9,726 bases of DNA from JAAYGD01 sp964609995 (lineage in GTDB: Bacteria; Bacillota_I; Bacilli_A; RF39; UBA660). How positions within the stretch are numbered: the first letter of the stretch is position 1; each line of letters opens with the position of its first letter. Positions 7,601 through 9,726 of this stretch are shown here, in pieces. Position numbers and translations under genes: made by a program. The notes under the pieces are model-generated. The model worked only from the letters and a program-made list of their open reading frames with translations, had not been told where the DNA came from and searched no databases. Where the stretch lies: positions 1-9,726 of the forward strand of contig CAZSTI010000024.1 of the NCBI GenBank assembly GCA_964609995.1, in the 5' to 3' direction.

Positions 7601-7797
7601 ACTATGATTTAGTTATTAAATCAATTGATAGATGGGGTAAAACTCAAAATTATTCAATTAATATTTCAATTAATAAATTCAATCCTTATATAATTATATT
7701 TTCAATATTATTACTTGTAATTGTTTCTTTACTAATATATTTATCAATAGGTCATAAACTTATTAGAAATTACATGATAAGGAGGATTTATGGATAA
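4627..7797 (+). CDS. Secreted beta-propeller protein (PQQ-like and FG-GAP/VCBS-type repeats) with C-terminal membrane anchor
   Basis: The product has 1056 residues. A signal peptide (1-18, likely cut after VKA) is followed by a very long extracellular region. A hydrophobic segment (about 1020-1041) and a basic tail (HKLIRNYMIRR) complete a type I topology. PQQ/WD-like blade motifs are seen, such as SGKDESIIWS (111-120) and DGKNGKLLWS (209-218). Eight loops follow the D-x-[NT]-x-[DN]-x3-[DE] pattern of FG-GAP/VCBS calcium sites, starting at residues 85, 187, 510, 579, 622, 677, 729 and 805. Two propellers (about 35-480 and 485-830) are plausible. Residues 950-1014 look like an Ig-type beta-sandwich (GNYDLVIKSIDRWGKTQNYS, 991-1010). 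AAGGA (4617-4621) precedes the start, which lies within the previous gene. The gene probably encodes the extracytoplasmic partner or sensor of the ABC transporter encoded next. The ligand is unknown, and true PQQ binding is unlikely. Confidence 0.85.
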   Translation: MKKILFFVMFFLLIDVKAMETSVFDYSSGIDASIKQKTIVTKLNINDKSDSYIISSNTGIYIKNEDSIRYFKTNQKPVSVIVSKDINGDYIKDIVYAVNSNDGYYNVVAFSGKDESIIWSKVLTEKKYNYQSKYYYENININKIEEVGNSIVVISDYSIYVLKNNDGSVLFKYKDKDNIWDVTEVKDINNNLYEEIAYSNQMGEIKLLDGKNGKLLWSNKLLDDISLTRDNITFKVKRNIWQVEFYDDKLYAMGEDGTLFNIDRKTGKILGKISTYKIDKEVLEQYYFTEASYYGNVIGASNKTTEYYKNFEMFFYEKKIIVGAFLNAKERDKEYSLDPKVISIDINGFNKVNEVTITNLKFKNIEFLDNGNTFLIPTEIKENNIIIGEFEYSSGKKISEKKVYIGVNELNDNKMFIQDINDNILFEQVDTFSLLIDSKSFKLINNINSYSNPYILKSNNEELFISYETNGIVNKIKKYDSLNETLPIWEYNIPTDIRNAGLFSISISKDFNKDGIDDITALINKIDDENKVIGSYFLIIDAVKGIPLKFKMIQTGSYIVNGKTIPTYLIGNELIAINDMNGDKISELVVDSIILNGSSISYYGVINSYLDVDSSKLINIGDINDDSIFDLITIEKNKATIFLSKRNGTIIEYVKTNKNHSFPNDLENIDYALLVPDINNDGIKELLINDRDKDKKQIYNILSGKDLTSIFVINITNSYGSMYNFLEDDINEDGYNDLLEVINGISYNFISGKDGSSIFRIDKVEENGGNEPVRDIYIGKPDIGYDGLMVFNYDMSNKYIVSGFDITNDNKKEIYILKEEYYPQPKLVLEIYDINNKTNSLIRSVDFYYTQEFNKDYMEDNYSSYAYYKQISEVVNGNGLFIINPPANTSIIYDAKENKVLSEFNLYIMKSIKIDTNKIFGVTKDNSPVIINYYNDLSISSLKSSNIYKSPVNFKLNTSLKEDLRVIKVFNEGTLLTTEYEDEFDLKLKRGNYDLVIKSIDRWGKTQNYSINISINKFNPYIIIFSILLLVIVSLLIYLSIGHKLIRNYMIRRIYG

Positions 7798-8716
7798 TAT
7801 AATTGAAATAAAGAATCTTACTAAAAAATTTGGAAATCTTATAGCAGTAAACAATATATCCATAGATTTAAAACCTGGTAAAATTTATGGATTTTTGGGT
7901 CCTAATGGAGCTGGAAAAACTACTACAATGTCTATGCTATGCGACTTAATAATGCCTACTAGTGGTGAGGCATTTGTAGAGGGGCACAAAATAGGAACTA
8001 AAGAAGCAAAAAAAATGCTTGGATATTCTCCTGAATTCCCTTCTTTTTATACTGATATGAATTGCATAGATTATCTAATATATATGGGTGAACTTGGTGG
8101 ATTAAAATATGAAGAAGCATTAAAAAAATCAATTGAATTAATTGAATTTATGAATTTGAAAGAATCTATGTATAAGAAAGTATCAAATTTTAGTACTGGT
8201 ATGAAAAAGAAAATCGGATTAGCTCAAGCTATGATTCATGATCCTAAAATATTAATGTTAGATGAACCAACTGCTAATTTAGATCCAACTTCTAGATTTG
8301 AAATAATTAATTCATTAAAAAGATTAGTTAAAGAGAAGAATATTACTTTAATAATAAGTTCTCATGTATTAACTGAGTTAGAATTAATAATTACTGATGT
8401 AATAATGATAAATGCCGGTACATTATTGTTTTTTGGGCCCCTAGAAGAAGCCAAGAAACTTTTACATAATGATTTATTAATTATTGAAACATCTAATAAT
8501 CAAATGATAATTGATAAAATTAACAGATTAAATATTTCCGATATAAAAGAAGATAATGGGAAACTAACAATATCTACTAATAATTTAAATGAAGTAAAAA
8601 AAGAGCTGATTAAAATTTCTTATGAAAACAATATAGATATTATTACTTTAAGAGATGCTACAGTATCCTTAGATGAAGTATATTCTAAGATATTAACTGG
8701 AAAAGTAGGTGAATAA
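7790..8716 (+). CDS. ABC transporter ATP-binding protein (ABC-2/NosF-CcmA type)
   Basis: A complete 308-residue ATPase subunit. Walker A is GPNGAGKTT (37-45). The Q-loop region GYSPEFPSFY (78-87) has Glu in place of Gln, as is usual in this subfamily. The ABC signature is FSTGMKKK (134-141), Walker B is ILMLDEP (154-160), the D-loop is NLD (163-165) and the switch histidine is H192. Residues about 225-308 form the accessory C-terminal domain seen in ATPases that pair with ABC-2 permeases. All catalytic residues are intact, so it should hydrolyse ATP on the cytoplasmic face and drive the permease encoded downstream. It starts 8 bases inside the propeller gene. AAGGAGG (7779-7785), 4 bases before the ATG, lies within that gene's last codons. 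The substrate cannot be read from the ATPase alone. Confidence 0.95.
   Translation: MDNIIEIKNLTKKFGNLIAVNNISIDLKPGKIYGFLGPNGAGKTTTMSMLCDLIMPTSGEAFVEGHKIGTKEAKKMLGYSPEFPSFYTDMNCIDYLIYMGELGGLKYEEALKKSIELIEFMNLKESMYKKVSNFSTGMKKKIGLAQAMIHDPKILMLDEPTANLDPTSRFEIINSLKRLVKEKNITLIISSHVLTELELIITDVIMINAGTLLFFGPLEEAKKLLHNDLLIIETSNNQMIIDKINRLNISDIKEDNGKLTISTNNLNEVKKELIKISYENNIDIITLRDATVSLDEVYSKILTGKVGE
8707..8712 (+). promoter_or_regulatory. Shine-Dalgarno that fixes the permease start at 8718
   Basis: AGGTGA is an exact match to part of the complement of the 16S rRNA 3' end and lies 5 bases before ATG 8718. An in-frame GTG at 8709 would fall inside this site and has only a poor GGA upstream. The ATG is therefore preferred, giving a protein three residues shorter. 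Confidence 0.7.
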
Positions 8717-8717
8717 T

Positions 8718-9632
8718 ATGAGAGCTATTTTTGAAAAAACTTTAAGAAATATGTTCAAACCTATTATATTAATTATTTATTTTATCATACTTATTTTTAT
8801 TACTATATTAATGTATTTGGGTAGCAGAGAAGATAATAGTTTATTAGTTACAATTCCTTCTCAAATAGAATCAATTAAGACTATATATTCTTTATTTGTA
8901 TTTATATATTTATCTGGCATAGCATTAATAATTATGATGATGATATTTGGTTTGGATATATTCGCAACAGAAGAATATGAAGGTACAATGAAAATATTAG
9001 TAGCAAAACCTGTTTCTAGATCTTCAATAGTTTTAGGGAAAATGATTGGATTAATACTTGGCTCTTTAATATATTTTATTTCGTCATTAATAGTATCTAT
9101 TACAATATTTTCTATATTTAGTAATTTAGATAAAGATGTTTTTATAGGACTTATAAAATTAATCCCAAATTTTTTAATATATGGAATATTTATGATATTA
9201 ATATTTTCATCAATAATGTCGTTTTTATCTTCATTATTTAAAAAGAAAGTTCCATCAATAATAATTACAGTGTTATTAGTGCTTGGAATATTTGGATTTC
9301 TTCCAATACTTAGACAAATAACATTAAATAGAAACAATTATTTTTCAAGTAACCTTTATTATATTGATATAAATGCTCAATTTGGAAATATATATATGTC
9401 CTTAATAGAAGAAGGAAAAGAGTCAAATGAATTATATGATCAAACTATTTCAATGTATACAGGAAGATATGTTAATACTGTTTATGACCCTGATTTAGAA
9501 AACGAAAATTATACTTCTTTAAAGAAAAATGATGTCTATAATATTCCAATACTATTTGGAATATATCTGTTGTTTTCATTTGGATTATTTTATCTATCTT
9601 ATCGAAGAATGATAAAAAAAGATATAACATAA
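8718..9632 (+). CDS. ABC-2 type permease, NosY-like
   Basis: A 304-residue membrane subunit with six predicted helices (about 16-35, 57-81, 108-134, 148-173, 179-197, 276-295). Between helices 2 and 3 lies the family's cytoplasmic coupling segment, EEYEGTMKILVAKPVSRSSI (85-104), followed by VLGKMIG (105-111). It corresponds to the E-x-GTL-xx-L-xx-P-V-S-R pattern of NosY-like ABC-2 permeases and is where the ATPase docks. A large outer loop of about 78 residues (198-275), polar and Tyr/Asn-rich, separates helices 5 and 6. It is the natural contact point for the extracellular propeller protein. ATG 8718 is one base after the ATPase stop; GTG 8709 is an alternative start. No terminator is seen between this gene and the tRNA promoter just downstream. 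Two such chains, or one with an unseen partner, would be needed with the ATPase dimer. Confidence 0.93.
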   Translation: MRAIFEKTLRNMFKPIILIIYFIILIFITILMYLGSREDNSLLVTIPSQIESIKTIYSLFVFIYLSGIALIIMMMIFGLDIFATEEYEGTMKILVAKPVSRSSIVLGKMIGLILGSLIYFISSLIVSITIFSIFSNLDKDVFIGLIKLIPNFLIYGIFMILIFSSIMSFLSSLFKKKVPSIIITVLLVLGIFGFLPILRQITLNRNNYFSSNLYYIDINAQFGNIYMSLIEEGKESNELYDQTISMYTGRYVNTVYDPDLENENYTSLKKNDVYNIPILFGIYLLFSFGLFYLSYRRMIKKDIT

Positions 9633-9633
9633 G

Positions 9634-9651
9634 TTGACTTTTAAAAATCAA
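9634..9651. repeat. 18-base near-perfect palindrome over the -35
   Basis: The sequence TTGACTTTTAAAAATCAA reads almost the same on both strands, with a single mismatched pair (C9638 against A9647). It covers the -35 hexamer and half of the spacer. It has no loop or T tail of the kind a terminator needs. It may be a protein site or only an accident of A/T composition. Confidence 0.3.
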
Positions 9652-9663
9652 TTGTGTTATAAT
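9634..9663 (+). promoter_or_regulatory. Strong sigma-A promoter of the tRNA-Ala locus
   Basis: TTGACT (9634-9639), an 18-base spacer and a perfect TATAAT (9658-9663), with the extended -10 TG at 9655-9656. Transcription would begin near 9670, just ahead of the tRNA at 9674. The -35 starts two bases after the stop codon of the permease gene. Confidence 0.83.
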
Positions 9664-9673
9664 CTCTTTGCTT

Positions 9674-9726
9674 GGGGAATTAGCTCAGCTGGCTAGAGCA
9701 CCTGCCTTGCACGCAGGGGGTCAAGG
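9674..9726 (+). tRNA. tRNA-Ala (anticodon UGC), cut by the window end
   Basis: The 5' acceptor strand GGGGAAT (9674-9680) is followed by T8-A9, a D arm with GCTC (9683-9686) and GAGC, and the anticodon stem CCTGC/GCAGG (9701-9705 with 9713-9717). Loop CTTGCAC holds anticodon TGC at 9708-9710. The sequence stops in the T-arm region, so the T loop, 3' acceptor strand and CCA are outside the window. It is probably the first member of a tRNA or rRNA-linked array. Confidence 0.94.

Noticed and set aside
4627..7797. PQQ-dependent dehydrogenase
   Set aside because: Only the blade repeats resemble the PQQ fold. There are no dehydrogenase active-site motifs, and the C-terminal anchor and ABC context point to another role.
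8709..8717. GTG start at 8709 for the permease
   Set aside because: It lies within the better Shine-Dalgarno AGGTGA (8707-8712), and ATG 8718 has ideal spacing.
8861..9337. Reading frame of 158 codons on the minus strand inside the permease gene, and shorter ones opposite other genes
   Set aside because: They mirror the A/T-rich codons of clear + strand genes, give low-complexity Ile/Asn-rich products without any motif, and lack ribosome binding sites.
1..9726. Mobile island inserted between two tRNA loci
   Set aside because: No integrase, no duplicated tRNA end and no direct repeats were seen, and base composition and codon use look uniform across the window.
1..9726. CRISPR array, insertion sequence, rRNA or riboswitch
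   Set aside because: No regularly spaced repeats, transposase, rRNA-like sequence or long structured leader was found. All gaps between genes are about 100 bases or less.

Overview
The window is strongly AT-rich (about a quarter G+C by eye), and every gene reads on the + strand with short spacers. The tRNAs encode their own CCA ends, Shine-Dalgarno sites are GGAGG-like, and promoters are of the sigma-A type. All tryptophans are TGG and no reading frame is broken by TGA, so this is genetic code 11 and not the Mycoplasma/Spiroplasma code. A DUF368 (undecaprenyl-phosphate carrier) gene implies a lineage that still makes a cell wall. Together this suggests a low-GC Bacillota, possibly an uncultured Bacilli lineage of the RF39 type. 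That placement is inference.

Left edge (1-210): the end of a tRNA array, tRNA-Ser(UGA) then initiator tRNA-fMet(CAU), closed by a Rho-independent terminator. Next (255-2943) come three envelope genes. The first is a membrane-anchored DUF3048 (YerB-family) protein with its own extended -10 promoter. The second is a DUF368 polyprenyl-phosphate translocase whose Shine-Dalgarno overlaps the previous stop codon. The third is a small membrane protein carrying an RsgI-type extracellular domain with a conserved Asn-Pro, but no cytoplasmic anti-sigma domain and no sigma-factor gene beside it. It has its own candidate promoter with an inverted repeat laid over the -10.

Main part (2973-9632): a tight four-gene operon. 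It encodes a 537-residue soluble helical protein of unknown family, a 1056-residue secreted beta-propeller protein with Asp/Asn calcium-type loops and a C-terminal membrane anchor, an ABC ATPase, and a six-helix ABC-2 permease. The genes are joined by a 4-base overlap, an 8-base overlap and a 1-base gap, so they are probably translationally coupled and their products probably work together. The order of extracytoplasmic repeat protein, ATPase and permease recalls nosD-nosF-nosY, with a different fold in the outer protein and an added cytoplasmic partner. This operon is the best candidate for an undescribed system.

Right edge (9634-9726): a strong promoter followed by the first two thirds of a tRNA-Ala(UGC), cut by the end of the window. 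The protein genes therefore sit between two tRNA loci. No insertion sequence, integrase, CRISPR array or rRNA is visible, and no gap between genes exceeds about 100 bases.
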